Source: Streptomyces sp. NBC_01231
GTDB lineage: Bacteria; Actinomycetota; Actinomycetes; Streptomycetales; Streptomycetaceae
Direction of reading: 5' to 3'
NCBI GenBank assembly: GCA_035999765.1
Contig: CP108521.1
Span: 2,852,001 to 2,916,000 of the forward strand
DNA: 64,000 nt
Below, one piece after another: positions 16,910 through 26,127 of this stretch (position 1 is its first letter; each line of letters starts with the position of its first letter). Below the pieces are notes generated by a model. It did no database searches, was not told where the DNA came from, and saw nothing but the letters and a program-made list of their open reading frames with translations. The position numbers and the translations under genes were made by a program.

Positions 16910-18532
16910 CTAGTTCTTCAGTTGCAGCGCCAGCATGGCGATGTCGTCCTCGCGTTCGTGGCCGAAGCAGGCCAGCAGGGTGTCGCACAGGGCGGCCGGG
17001 CCGGGCAGGGCACCGCAGGCGGCCGAGCGGAGGTGTTCCATCGAGACCTCCAGGTCCGTGCCCCGGGTCTCGATCAGGCCGTCGGTGACCATGAGGAGCC
17101 GGTCGGTGGATTCGAGGTACAGGTCGGTGGGCGGCGGGTGGGGCAGGCCCAGGCCGAGCAGCGGCCCCGCGGCCTTGGCGTAGTCGGCGACGCCTACGTC
17201 CCGGATGATCAGCGGCGGAATGTGGCCCGCGTTGGCGATCCGGGTGCGTCCGGTGCCGGGGTCGATCAGGGCCAGGCAGACGGTGGCCGTGACGTCGGGG
17301 TGGTAGTGCTGGAGCATCCGGTCGAGGCGCTCGGCGAGCACCGCGGGGTCGCTCTCGTCGACACAGTAGGCGCGCAGCGCGTGCCGGATCTCGACCATGA
17401 CGGTGGCCGCCTCCAGCGAGTGCCCCACGACGTCGCCGACCGCGGCGAGCACACCCTCGGGGGCGCGCAGCGCGGCGTAGAAGTCGCCGCCGATCTCGGT
17501 GTCCCGGGACGCGGGCACATAGCGGACCACGACGTCGACGCCGGGCAGCTCGGGCAGCCGGTGCGGCTGGGGCAGGAAGCTGTGCTGGAGAGTGAGGGCG
17601 ACATGGCGCTCGACCTGGTACATGAGCAGCGGTTCGGCGGCGAGCGCGGTGGCCTGGGCGAGCCGGGCGAGCAGGGCCTCCGCCTCGGGGCCCGCCCGGC
17701 GCAGCCCGCGCGTGGGCACGGCCAGGCACACCGGGGACTTGCCGTCCTGGGTGAGGACCAGCGCCAGCCGGGCGTCGTGCTGCACACCGGGCCGGAAGAA
17801 CCCGGCGGGCCACAGCGGCGCGGGCACCGTGGTGATCTGCACCCCGGCCTGCCCCCGGGCGAGCCGCCGCAGCAGCCCGGCGACGGTCAGGTGGGCGCTC
17901 TCGTCCGGCAGCGCGACCGAGGTGCGGTCCCGGGAGAGGCCGCAGTGCAACTCGTCGTCCTGGTCGAGGACGAAGACGGCGGCGGGAGAGCCGATGAGCC
18001 GCGCGGTGCCCTCGGCGGCGGCGTCGGCGAGTTCCTGCGGGGAACGCGCGGCCTGGATGGTGACGATCGTCTCCGAGAGCAGGGTCAGCCGCCGTACCAG
18101 CGCCCGGTCGTCGGCCCGCAGTCGCGCGCCGCGCGCCGCCCCCCGGACCGCCGCCTCGATCTCCTCGGGCTCGGCGGGCACCGTCAGATACGCCTCGGCG
18201 CCCTCGTCCAGGCCCTGGCAGCGATTGCCCGGAGGCACCGTGAGGGCCGAGAAGTGCACGACGGGCAGCCCGGCCGTGTGCGGCCGCTCCTTGAGCAGAC
18301 GGCACAGGTCGAAGCCGCTCATGTCCGGCAGGTTCACGTCGATCAGGGCCACATCGGGCAGGCTCCCCTTGCGCAGCCGTGCGTCGACTTCGGTGAGCGC
18401 CTCGCCACCGGTGGCGACCGGGACGACCCGGTGACCGGCACGGCTCAGCACGGCGGCCATGGCGTACCGGCTGTCCGCCACGTCGTCCACGACCAGGACG
18501 GTCGTACCTGTCCGCTTGCCGTCGACATCCAT
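16910..18532 (-). CDS. Response-regulator PP2C (SpoIIE/RsbU-type) phosphatase
   Basis: A 540-residue protein of three parts. An N-terminal receiver domain (about 10-130) carries VLVVDDVADSRYAM, phosphoacceptor ALIDVNLPDMSG and HFSAL. A GAF-like middle (about 150-300) follows. The C-terminal PPM/SpoIIE phosphatase (about 320-540) shows VVVRYVPASRDTEIGGDFY, GDVVGHSLEAA, GHIPPLI and LMVTDGLIE. Such proteins dephosphorylate anti-anti-sigma factors, usually in stress-sigma partner switching. The ATG at 18532 has AAAGG 7 nt upstream; an in-frame GTG at 18550 would add six residues. The partner antagonist and the cognate kinase are not adjacent. Confidence 0.9.
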   Translation of the reverse strand: MDVDGKRTGTTVLVVDDVADSRYAMAAVLSRAGHRVVPVATGGEALTEVDARLRKGSLPDVALIDVNLPDMSGFDLCRLLKERPHTAGLPVVHFSALTVPPGNRCQGLDEGAEAYLTVPAEPEEIEAAVRGAARGARLRADDRALVRRLTLLSETIVTIQAARSPQELADAAAEGTARLIGSPAAVFVLDQDDELHCGLSRDRTSVALPDESAHLTVAGLLRRLARGQAGVQITTVPAPLWPAGFFRPGVQHDARLALVLTQDGKSPVCLAVPTRGLRRAGPEAEALLARLAQATALAAEPLLMYQVERHVALTLQHSFLPQPHRLPELPGVDVVVRYVPASRDTEIGGDFYAALRAPEGVLAAVGDVVGHSLEAATVMVEIRHALRAYCVDESDPAVLAERLDRMLQHYHPDVTATVCLALIDPGTGRTRIANAGHIPPLIIRDVGVADYAKAAGPLLGLGLPHPPPTDLYLESTDRLLMVTDGLIETRGTDLEVSMEHLRSAACGALPGPAALCDTLLACFGHEREDDIAMLALQLKN

Positions 18533-18703
18533 TTGCCAGCCTTTGGACACACCGGTGGGACAGACCGGGGATCTGGGTCTGCCCCACCAAGGTAATGCCC
18601 TTGTCAGGAAATCGGGGAGAATACGGCCACGGTCCGCCCCGGAACGGTGAACGTGCCCGACGCCCGCCGACAGGACATTGACGCGCGATCTTCGGACGGG
18701 CCG

Positions 18704-20398
18704 TCAGGCCCGCGTCCACCACACCGTCGTATCCGCCGGCAGCTTCGCCTCGCCGTCCGTCTCGGCCACTTCGCCGCTGGCGAGGAGCAGACGGCCGTAC
18801 GCCGGAGTCGTCACCGACTCGCCGCCGGTGTTGGTGACGCAGACGAACTCGCCGCGGCGGAAGGCCAGCAGGCCCTCGGGGGCCTTGAGCCACTCCACGC
18901 GGTCGCCCGCGCCCAGGTCGGGATGCTCGCGACGGGCGGCGAGGGCGGCACGGTACAGCTCCAGCGTGGAGCCGGCGACGCCGGTCTGCGCCTCGACGCT
19001 CAGTTCGCCCCAGCCGGTCGGCTGCGGCAGCCAGCTGCCTCCGTCGCCGAAGCCGTACGACGGTCCCGTGCGCGTCCACGGGATCGGCACCCGGCAGCCG
19101 TCCCGGAAGCCGTCCTGGCCGGCGCCGCGGAAGTAGGCCGGGTCCTGACGGACCTCGTCCGGCAGGTCGACGACGTCCGGGAGACCGAGTTCCTCGCCCT
19201 GGTAGACGTACGCCGAACCGGGCAGCGCCAGCATGAGCAGGGTGGCGGCGCGCGCCCGGCGCAGGCCCAGGTCGCGGTCGCCCGCGGTGCGGATCTGGGT
19301 GCCGAGTCCGGGTGGGTTGGCGAAGCGGGTGGCGTGGCGGGTGACGTCATGGTTGGACAGGACCCAGGTGGCGGGGGCACCCACCGGGCGCATGGCCTCC
19401 AGGGTCCGGTCGATCACCTCGCGCAGCTCGGCCGCGTCCCACTCCGTGCTCAGGTACTGGAAGTTGAACGCCTGGTGGAGTTCGTCGGGACGGACGTAGG
19501 TGGCGGTGCGCTCGACCGTCGGTGTCCAGGCCTCGGCCACGAAGATCTGCTCCCCTGCATACTCGTCGAGAACGAGCCGCCACTCGCGGTAGATCTCGTG
19601 CACGCCGTCCTGGTCGAAGAACGGCATGACATCGTTGCCCAGCAGCTTCACTTGATCATGGGATCCGAGGTCCGGGAGCCCGTCCGCCTTCACCAGGCCA
19701 TGGGCCACGTCGATACGGAAGCCGTCGACACCCATGTCGAGCCAGAAGCGCAGGATGGAGCGGAACTCGTCGCCGACGGCGGGGTGTTCCCAGTTGAAGT
19801 CGGGCTGCTCGGGGGCGAAGAGGTGCAGGTACCACTCCCCCGGTGTGCCGTCCGGTTCGGTGACCCGCGTCCACGCGGGGCCGCCGAAGATCGACTCCCA
19901 GTCGTTGGGCGGGAGTTCGCCGCCCGCGCCCTTGCCGGGGCGGAAGTGGTAGCGCTCCCGCAGCGGCGAGCCGGGGCCCTCGGCGAGGGCCCGCTTGAAC
20001 CACTCGTGCTGGTCGGAGGAATGGTTGGGGACCAGGTCGACGATGATCCGCAGGCTCAGCTCGTGCGCGTCACGGATCAGCGCGTCGGCGTCCAGGAGGT
20101 TGCCGAACATGGGGTCCACGGCCCGGTAGTCGGCGACGTCGTAGCCGGCGTCGGCCTGCGGGGAGGCGTAGAAGGGGCTGAGCCACACGGCGTCCACGCC
20201 GAGGTCGCGCAGATACGGCAGCCGGGTACGGACACCCTCCAGGTCGCCCATGCCGTCGCCGTTGCTGTCGGCGTAACTGCGCGGATAGACCTGGTAGATC
20301 ACCGCGTCCCGCCACCAGTCGCGGCGCCCCGCGACGGTGGTGACAGCTGCTTCGCGAGAGGAGGTGGGGGCCTGGTCGGCGGAGTGGTGCTGGCTCAT
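18704..20398 (-). CDS. aglA: Alpha-glucosidase, GH13 family
   Basis: A 564-residue GH13 alpha-glucosidase/oligo-1,6-glucosidase-like enzyme. Catalytic residues are in place: nucleophile Asp in DGFRIDVAHG (about residue 229), acid/base Glu in VAEAWT (about 286) and the transition-state Asp in VLSNHDVTRH (about 349). The barrel start WWRDAVIYQVYPRSYADSNG and GMGDLEGVRTRLPYL are also typical. It has no signal peptide and so acts in the cytoplasm on imported maltose or isomaltose. AAGGA precedes the ATG at 20398; an ATG at 20431 would add 11 residues. In Streptomyces it follows malEFG, but here that transporter is destroyed (next entries), leaving the enzyme without its neighbouring importer. Confidence 0.93.
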   Translation of the reverse strand: MSQHHSADQAPTSSREAAVTTVAGRRDWWRDAVIYQVYPRSYADSNGDGMGDLEGVRTRLPYLRDLGVDAVWLSPFYASPQADAGYDVADYRAVDPMFGNLLDADALIRDAHELSLRIIVDLVPNHSSDQHEWFKRALAEGPGSPLRERYHFRPGKGAGGELPPNDWESIFGGPAWTRVTEPDGTPGEWYLHLFAPEQPDFNWEHPAVGDEFRSILRFWLDMGVDGFRIDVAHGLVKADGLPDLGSHDQVKLLGNDVMPFFDQDGVHEIYREWRLVLDEYAGEQIFVAEAWTPTVERTATYVRPDELHQAFNFQYLSTEWDAAELREVIDRTLEAMRPVGAPATWVLSNHDVTRHATRFANPPGLGTQIRTAGDRDLGLRRARAATLLMLALPGSAYVYQGEELGLPDVVDLPDEVRQDPAYFRGAGQDGFRDGCRVPIPWTRTGPSYGFGDGGSWLPQPTGWGELSVEAQTGVAGSTLELYRAALAARREHPDLGAGDRVEWLKAPEGLLAFRRGEFVCVTNTGGESVTTPAYGRLLLASGEVAETDGEAKLPADTTVWWTRA

Positions 20399-20514
20399 GA
20401 CGTCCTTGGTACGTGAAGGGATTTCGGTCATCGAGTCTTGTGTGTACGGCGGCGGGTGACAACGCGGCCTCGGGATCCGGGTCCCCTCTGGGGGAGGATC
20501 CCGCGACCGCCCGG

Positions 20515-20880
20515 GCCCGGCTTGGCGAGCGGCAGGATCAGCCGCGCGAACGTGCCGAACGGGGTCAGCCCGTCGACGCGTCCCGCCTCGTCGATCTCGA
20601 ACGGGATGGTGTCGAAATAGCCCTTCACCAGCCATGCGCAGTAGGGGACGGTGGTCGTGCAGTACACGAGGACGAGGCCAAGGTAACTGTCGATGAGCTC
20701 AGATCCGACAGGATCTGGAACATCGGCACCATGAGTACGGCCACCGGGAACATCTGGGTGCCCAGGAGTACCCACATGAACTTCCGGTAGCCCGGTAAGC
20801 GCCCGCGCGAGACCGCGTAGCCGGTGGTGACGGCGGTGATCACTCCGATGGCGGTGGTGCCGAGCCAGGCGCTGACCAGG
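20515..20880 (-). pseudogene. malG: malG remnant (maltose ABC permease), truncated at both ends and frameshifted
   Basis: Reading leftward from 20880, one frame gives LVSAWLGTTAIGVITAVTTG, then GYRKFMWVLLGTQMFPVAVL and MVPMFQILSDL. After about 20700 the coherent sequence continues in another frame as LIDSYLGLVLVYCTTTVPYC, the EAA-type loop GYFDTIPFEIDEAGRVDGL and RLILPLAKPG. Restoring one G between 20699 and 20700 (the sense strand would read GATCTGCAGCTC) rejoins the frames. The N-terminal helices are missing at the junction with malR, and about 100 C-terminal residues are replaced by unrelated DNA ahead of aglA. It is a binding-protein-dependent sugar permease fragment and cannot function. 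Confidence 0.85.
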
Positions 20881-21270
20881 CAGGGTTACACGCCCGTTCT
20901 GGCCACCCAGACCCCGGGCGGCTCCACCGAGGACGAGCTCGCCGAGGTGCTCGTCGACCGGGGCGTGGCCGGAATCATCAGCGTCTCCGGGCTGTACGCC
21001 GACACCACCGCCGACACGCAACGCTACGAACAGCTGTGCGCCCAGGGCGTGCCCTTCGTCCTCATGGACGGCTTCTCGCCGAAGGTGCAGGCGCCCTTCA
21101 TCTCCCCCGACGACCGGGCCGCGATGACGCCGGCGGTCACCCATCTGGTCTCCCTGGGGCACACCAGGATCGGCCTGGCGCTGGGGCCGAAGCGGTTCGT
21201 GCCCGTGCAGCGCAAGATCGAGGGCTTCGTGCGCACCACGCAGGACCTGCTGGGCCTGGCCACGACGTGA
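20881..21270 (+). pseudogene. malR: malR remnant (LacI-family regulator), middle part only
   Basis: The frame QGYTPVLATQTPGGSTEDEL, GVAGIISVSGLYADTTADTQ, then LVSLGHTRIGLALGP and RFVPVQRKIEGF is the core of a LacI/GalR-type regulator very like Streptomyces MalR. The DNA-binding domain is absent: the sequence starts exactly where the malG fragment ends. The C-terminal half of the sugar-binding domain is also missing; the frame stops with LLGLATT. No start codon or ribosome binding site is available. In S. coelicolor malR is divergent from malEFG-aglA, so one deletion between malR and malG explains the orientation seen here. Confidence 0.85.
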
Positions 21271-21373
21271 TCGTGTCGTAGCTTCCAGCCCGCTTCCGCG
21301 TTGAGGAGGTGCGTCCCGGACCCGACCGAGGGATGATCGGTGGGACATGGCTTTTCTGGCACACTCTGCCCCT

Positions 21374-22288
21374 ATGGGCGAGACGACCGTTACGACACAG
21401 GATGGCCGCGAACCGGCCGTTCCGTCCCCCGCCGCGACCGAAACGAACCGGGGCTTCCTACGTCGGCTGCGCACTCCGCGTCGGCCTCGCCTCTGGTTCG
21501 AGATCCTGCTGATCGCGGTGAGCTACTGGACGTACTCACAGATCCGCAACGCGGTCCCGGAGCAGCGGGCCGAGGCGCTGCGCAACGCCGACTGGATCTG
21601 GAAGGTCGAGCACGGTCTCGGCGTTGCCGTCGAGCAGTCGGTCAACCACACGGTGAACTCGATGACCTGGCTCATCGTGGGCATGAACTACTACTACGCG
21701 ACGCTGCACTTCGTGGTGACGCTCGGGGTACTGGTCTGGCTCTACCGCAGTCATCCCGGTCGCTTCGCCGCGGCCCGTCTCGTGCTCTTCGCGACCACCG
21801 GGGTCGCCCTGGTCGGCTACTACCTGTATCCGCTGGCCCCGCCGCGTCTGATGAACGGCAGCCACTTCGTCGACACCGTCATGGTCCACCAGACCTGGGG
21901 CTCGATGGCCTCCGGCGACCTGAAGCACATGTCGAACCAGTACGCCGCGATGCCGTCGATGCACATCGGCTGGTCCGTGTGGTGCGGTCTGACGATCTTC
22001 GCGCTGGCGTCGGTGCCGTGGGTGCGGGTGCTGGGCATGCTGTACCCGGCGCTCACCCTGGTGGTCATCGTCGCCACCGCCAACCACTTCTGGCTCGACG
22101 CGGTGGGCGGCGTCCTCTGCCTGGCCTTCGGCTTCACCGTGGCGCGGCTCTGGTACGGCGCCCTGCCGTACGCGCTGCCGCGCCGGGTCCCGGAGAAGGA
22201 GAAGGAGAAGGGCACGGGGAAGGAGAAGGGGACGGGGAAGGAGAAGGGCAAGGAGACGGACCGGCCCTTGCTGCCGACGAGGGTGTAG
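21374..22288 (+). CDS. PAP2-superfamily membrane protein
   Basis: A protein of about 304 residues in the PAP2_3 group (phosphatidic acid phosphatase / inositolphosphotransferase-like). Six or so helices are visible. The C-terminal active-site pieces are MPSMHIGW and the later ATANHFWLDAVGG (the second His with downstream Asp); SYWTYSQIRN and MNYYYATLHF are typical N-terminal motifs. It ends with a lysine-rich tail of KEKGTGKEKGTGKEKGK repeats, encoded by an AAGGAG-type repetitive stretch (about 22190-22260). An alternative ATG at 21347 adds nine residues; neither start has a clear ribosome binding site. It is convergent with glnE. Confidence 0.85.
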   Translation: MGETTVTTQDGREPAVPSPAATETNRGFLRRLRTPRRPRLWFEILLIAVSYWTYSQIRNAVPEQRAEALRNADWIWKVEHGLGVAVEQSVNHTVNSMTWLIVGMNYYYATLHFVVTLGVLVWLYRSHPGRFAAARLVLFATTGVALVGYYLYPLAPPRLMNGSHFVDTVMVHQTWGSMASGDLKHMSNQYAAMPSMHIGWSVWCGLTIFALASVPWVRVLGMLYPALTLVVIVATANHFWLDAVGGVLCLAFGFTVARLWYGALPYALPRRVPEKEKEKGTGKEKGTGKEKGKETDRPLLPTRV

Positions 22289-22315
22289 CACCGCCCTCGG
22301 GCTTCGGGCGTCGGC

Positions 22316-25312
22316 TCAGCCGCCGTAGAACAGCTCCTCCACCACGCCCCGGGCCCGGCGTGCCGTCCGCCGGTAGTCGTCCAGCATGTCCCCGACGTGC
22401 CCCGGGCCGTACCCGAGGTAACGCCCCACGGCGGCCAGTTCGCGGACCTCCGACGGGAAGGTGTCGCCGGCCCGCCCCCGCACCAGCATCACCGCGTTGC
22501 GCACCCGGGTCGCCAGCACCCACGCCTCGTCGAGGGTCGCGGTCTCCTCCGCCGTGAGGAGGTCGGCGGCGCGGGCGGCGGTGAGGGCGGCCCGGGTGCG
22601 GGTGGTCCGCAGTCCGGGCACCTGTGCCCCGTGCCGCATCTGCAGCAGCTGCACGGTCCACTCGACGTCGGACAGCCCGCCGGGCCCGAGCTTGGTGTGC
22701 AGTTTGGGGTCGGCGCCGCGCGGCATCCGCTCCGACTCCATGCGCGCCTTCAGCCGCCGGATCTCGCGTACGGCGTCGTCGTCCAGCCCTGCCGGCGGGT
22801 ACCGCAGCGGATCGATCAGCTCGACGAACCGGCGCCCCAGCTCCTCGTCCCCGGCGACGTGTTCGGCCCGCAGCAGGGCCTGCGCCTCCCAGACCAGGGC
22901 CCAGCGGCGGTAGTACGCCTCGTAGGACTTGAGGGTGCGGACCAGCGGCCCCGACTTGCCCTCCGGCCGCAGATCCGCGTCGATCAGCAGCGGCGGGTCG
23001 GCGCTCGGGATCTGCAGCAGCCGGCGCATCTCGGAGACGACCTTGTTGGCCGCCTGGGAGGCCTCGCGTTCCTCGACGCCCTCGCGGGGCTCGTGGACGA
23101 ACAGCACGTCGGCGTCGGAGCCGTAACCCAGTTCGTGGCCGCCGAAGCGGCCCATGCCGATGATCGCGAACCGGGTGGGCAGGGTCTCCCCCCAGTTGTC
23201 CCCCACCACCGCGCGCAGGGTGCCCGCGAGGGTGGCCGCCGTCAGGTCGGACACCGCTCCGCCGACCCGGTCCACGAGGGCGCCCTGGTCGGCCTCGGCC
23301 TGCTGGGCCTCGGTGCCGTAGGTGCCGACGATGTCCGTGGCGGTCGTACGGAACAGCTCGCGGCGGCGGACGCCGCGGGCGGCCGTGACCGCCTGTACGG
23401 CCCCGTCCGCGCGGCCGACCGCGGCGAGGATCTCCTGCTCCAGGTGGGCCCGCCCGCGTGGTTCGAGGCCGCCGCCGTCGCCGTCGCCGAGCAGGGCGAC
23501 CGCCTCGGGCGCGCGCATCAGCAGGTCGGGGGCGAGCCGGCCGGCGGACAACACGCGCGCCAGGTTCTCGGCCGCCGCGCCCTCGTCCCGCAGCAGCCGC
23601 AGGTACCAGGGCGTCTTGCCCAACGCGTCCGACACCTTGCGGAAGCCCAGCAGTCCCGCGTCCGGGTCGGCGGAGTCGGCGAACCACCCCAGCAGCACCG
23701 GCAGCAGGGTGCGCTGGATGGCGGCCTTCCGGCTCACGCCGGACGCCAGCGCCTCCAGGTGCCGCAGGGCCGCCGCCGGGTCCGCGTATCCGAGGGCGAC
23801 CAGCCGCTCCCGGGCCGCCTCGGGACTCAACCTGGCCTCGCCGGACGCGAGTTGGGCGACCGCGTCGAGCAGCGGACGGTAGAAGAGCTTCTCGTGCAGT
23901 CGGCGTACGACACCGGTGTGCCGTTTCCACTCGCGGGTCAGCTCGGTCACCGGGTCGGCGCGCAGGCCCAGGGAACGGCCCAGCCGCCGCAGGTCGGTCT
24001 GGTCCTCGGGAACGAGGTGGGTGCGCCGCAGCCGGTAGAGCTGGATGCGGTGTTCCATGGACCGCAGGAAGCGGTAGGCGTCGTCGAGCTGTACGGCGTC
24101 GGAGCGGCCGACGTACCCTCCGGTCGCGAGCGCCTGGAGCGCCTTCAGGGTGGTGCCGCTGCGCAGCGAGACGTCGGCCCGTCCGTGCACCAACTGGAGG
24201 AGCTGCACGGCGAATTCGACGTCCCTGAGGCCGCCCGGGCCGAGCTTCAGTTCGCGTTCGACCTCGGCGACGGGGATGTTCTCGACCACCCGGCGGCGCA
24301 TCTTCTGCACGTCGGGGACGAAGTTCTCCCGCTCGGCGGCCTTCCAGACGAGGGGCTGGAGGGCGGCGACGTACTCCTCGCCGAGGTCGATGTCGCCGGC
24401 CACCGGGCGGGCCTTGAGCAGGGCCTGGAACTCCCAGGTCTTGGCCCAGCGCTGGTAGTAGGCGAGGTGGCTGGAGAGCGTGCGCACCAAGGGGCCGTTC
24501 CGGCCCTCGGGGCGGAGGTTGGCGTCGACCGGCCAGATGGATCCCTCGACGGTGGTCTCGGAGCAGATCCGCATCATGTGCGAGGCGAGCTTGGTGGCGG
24601 ACCTGACGGCCTTGTCCTCGTCGGCGCCCTCGACACCCTCGCCGACGAAGATGACGTCGACGTCGGAGACGTAGTTCAGTTCGTGGCCGCCGCACTTGCC
24701 CATCGCGATCACCGCGAGCCGGCACCGCGCGGCGTCCTCCGGCGCGGCGGCGCGGGCCAGGGTGAGGGCGGCGCGCAGGGTCGCGGTGGCCAGGTCGGCG
24801 AGCTCGGCCGCGGTCTCGGAGAGGTCGGTGGTGCCGCAGACGTCCCGGGCGGCGATCGACAACAGGCAGCGCCGGTAGGCGACGCGCAGGGAGACCGGGT
24901 CGGTGGCCTCCGCGAGGCCCTGCTCGAACTCCTCCACACCGGGGTGCAGGTCGCGCGGCTCGTACATGAAAAGGACGTGCCAGTCGTTCGGGTGCCGGGC
25001 CAGGTGGTCGGCGAGCGCGGCGGACGCTCCGAGCACACCCAGCAGCCGGTCGCGCAACGGCTTGGCCGCTATCACCGTGTCGAGCAGTTCACGCCGGGCC
25101 GTGGGATCGGGCTGCGCCTCCAGCAACCGTACGAGGCCGTGCAGCGCGAGATCAGGGTCGGCGGTCGCGCCCAGCGCCTCCAGCAGGACCGGGTCGCGGC
25201 TGATGGGTGCGAGCTCCACGCTGTCGAGCAGGCGTTCGGCGGCGGAGGGATCGGTGAAACCGTGCCGCAGCAGTCGCGTGAAGGTACTGCTCCTGCGCCC
25301 CGGCGCCGTCAT
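22316..25312 (-). CDS. glnE: Bifunctional glutamine synthetase adenylyltransferase/deadenylase
   Basis: GlnE adenylylates GSI on Tyr397 to inactivate it and removes the AMP again. The 998-residue chain has two nucleotidyltransferase repeats: an N-terminal one with IAMGKCGGHELNYVSDVD (about residue 204) and a C-terminal one with IGMGRFGGHELGYGSDAD (about residue 720), each followed by the acidic pair needed for catalysis. The linker and C-terminal helices are of normal length. AGGAGG sits 6 nt before the ATG at 25312, preferred over an in-frame start seven codons upstream. The target enzyme GlnA is encoded in this same window with its modifiable Tyr intact. It is convergent with the PAP2 gene. 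Confidence 0.97.
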   Translation of the reverse strand: MTAPGRRSSTFTRLLRHGFTDPSAAERLLDSVELAPISRDPVLLEALGATADPDLALHGLVRLLEAQPDPTARRELLDTVIAAKPLRDRLLGVLGASAALADHLARHPNDWHVLFMYEPRDLHPGVEEFEQGLAEATDPVSLRVAYRRCLLSIAARDVCGTTDLSETAAELADLATATLRAALTLARAAAPEDAARCRLAVIAMGKCGGHELNYVSDVDVIFVGEGVEGADEDKAVRSATKLASHMMRICSETTVEGSIWPVDANLRPEGRNGPLVRTLSSHLAYYQRWAKTWEFQALLKARPVAGDIDLGEEYVAALQPLVWKAAERENFVPDVQKMRRRVVENIPVAEVERELKLGPGGLRDVEFAVQLLQLVHGRADVSLRSGTTLKALQALATGGYVGRSDAVQLDDAYRFLRSMEHRIQLYRLRRTHLVPEDQTDLRRLGRSLGLRADPVTELTREWKRHTGVVRRLHEKLFYRPLLDAVAQLASGEARLSPEAARERLVALGYADPAAALRHLEALASGVSRKAAIQRTLLPVLLGWFADSADPDAGLLGFRKVSDALGKTPWYLRLLRDEGAAAENLARVLSAGRLAPDLLMRAPEAVALLGDGDGGGLEPRGRAHLEQEILAAVGRADGAVQAVTAARGVRRRELFRTTATDIVGTYGTEAQQAEADQGALVDRVGGAVSDLTAATLAGTLRAVVGDNWGETLPTRFAIIGMGRFGGHELGYGSDADVLFVHEPREGVEEREASQAANKVVSEMRRLLQIPSADPPLLIDADLRPEGKSGPLVRTLKSYEAYYRRWALVWEAQALLRAEHVAGDEELGRRFVELIDPLRYPPAGLDDDAVREIRRLKARMESERMPRGADPKLHTKLGPGGLSDVEWTVQLLQMRHGAQVPGLRTTRTRAALTAARAADLLTAEETATLDEAWVLATRVRNAVMLVRGRAGDTFPSEVRELAAVGRYLGYGPGHVGDMLDDYRRTARRARGVVEELFYGG

Positions 25313-25472
25313 CCCGGCCTCCTGTCCGATCAAGGTCGTACGCGCCCGAGCCTAACCGGAGAGGTGGCGAGAAGCGCCGCGGTGTGCGCCGATGAGTTGT
25401 GACAGCTCGGCGGGTCTGTACCAGGGCGGCCGGGGAAGGCCTGGGGATAGGACATGTCTGGAGGGCCGACTG

Positions 25473-26078
25473 ATGACGGACAAGGATACGGACAAGCCGG
25501 GGACGGGTGCCGCCGTCGGCGCCGGCGCCGAGACGGGTGTGGGTCCAGGTGAGGGCACGGGTGCGGACGCCGGGCGGGACCCCGCGTCCCGGCTCGATCC
25601 GCGCTACAGCGACGAGACGGCCGTCGCGATCCCCTGGCCGGACGCCGAGGCGCTGCTCGCCGCGGCCGAGCTGTTCTGGATCTCGACGGTACGGCCGGAC
25701 GGGCGACCGCACGTGACCCCGCTGCCCGCGGTGTGGGCGTACGGCGCGCTGCACTTCTGCACCGGCCCGGACGAGCGCAAGGCGAAGAACCTCGCACACA
25801 ACCCGAACGTCGTGCTGACGACCGGCACCAACATCTGGGACAAGGGCTACGACCTGGCGGTGGAGGGCGAGGCGGTGCGGGTGTCGGACGACGGCCGTCT
25901 GCGGGAGCTGGCCGCCGCGTGGGAGACCAAGTACGGCGACTTCTGGCACTTCGAGGTACGGGAGGGGCATTTCCACCACGGTCCCGGACACGCTGTCGTC
26001 TATGCGGTGGCGCCCCACACGGTTTTCGGCTTCGGTAAGGGGGAGCCGTTCAGCCAGACGCGGTGGCGGTTCGTGTGA
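25473..26078 (+). CDS. Pyridoxamine 5-phosphate oxidase-family flavin/F420-type protein
   Basis: A 201-residue protein of the PPOX split-barrel fold. After a Gly/Thr-rich disordered N-terminus (about 40 residues) come LFWISTVRPDGRPHVTPLPAV, ALHFCTGPDERKAKNLAHNP and VVLTTGTN, the classical order of strands and phosphate-binding residues. Members bind FMN, F420 or heme; the ligand here cannot be told from sequence. GGAGGG precedes the ATG at 25473 with 7-nt spacing. It diverges from glnE and is followed 49 nt later by a VOC protein, with which it may form an operon. Confidence 0.85.
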   Translation: MTDKDTDKPGTGAAVGAGAETGVGPGEGTGADAGRDPASRLDPRYSDETAVAIPWPDAEALLAAAELFWISTVRPDGRPHVTPLPAVWAYGALHFCTGPDERKAKNLAHNPNVVLTTGTNIWDKGYDLAVEGEAVRVSDDGRLRELAAAWETKYGDFWHFEVREGHFHHGPGHAVVYAVAPHTVFGFGKGEPFSQTRWRFV

Positions 26079-26127
26079 CGCGACCGGGTGGCGGGACGCG
26101 GGTGATGTACGACGAAGGAGTCGTTCC

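Noticed and set aside
20824..21270. Reading the malR fragment as an intact small gene
   Set aside because: The upstream 57 nt of the frame come from antisense malG, there is no ribosome binding site, and both ends of the LacI domain are missing.
22397..25402. About 1000-codon open frame antisense to glnE
   Set aside because: Composition shadow of glnE; the glnE frame has both nucleotidyltransferase motifs and a good ribosome binding site.
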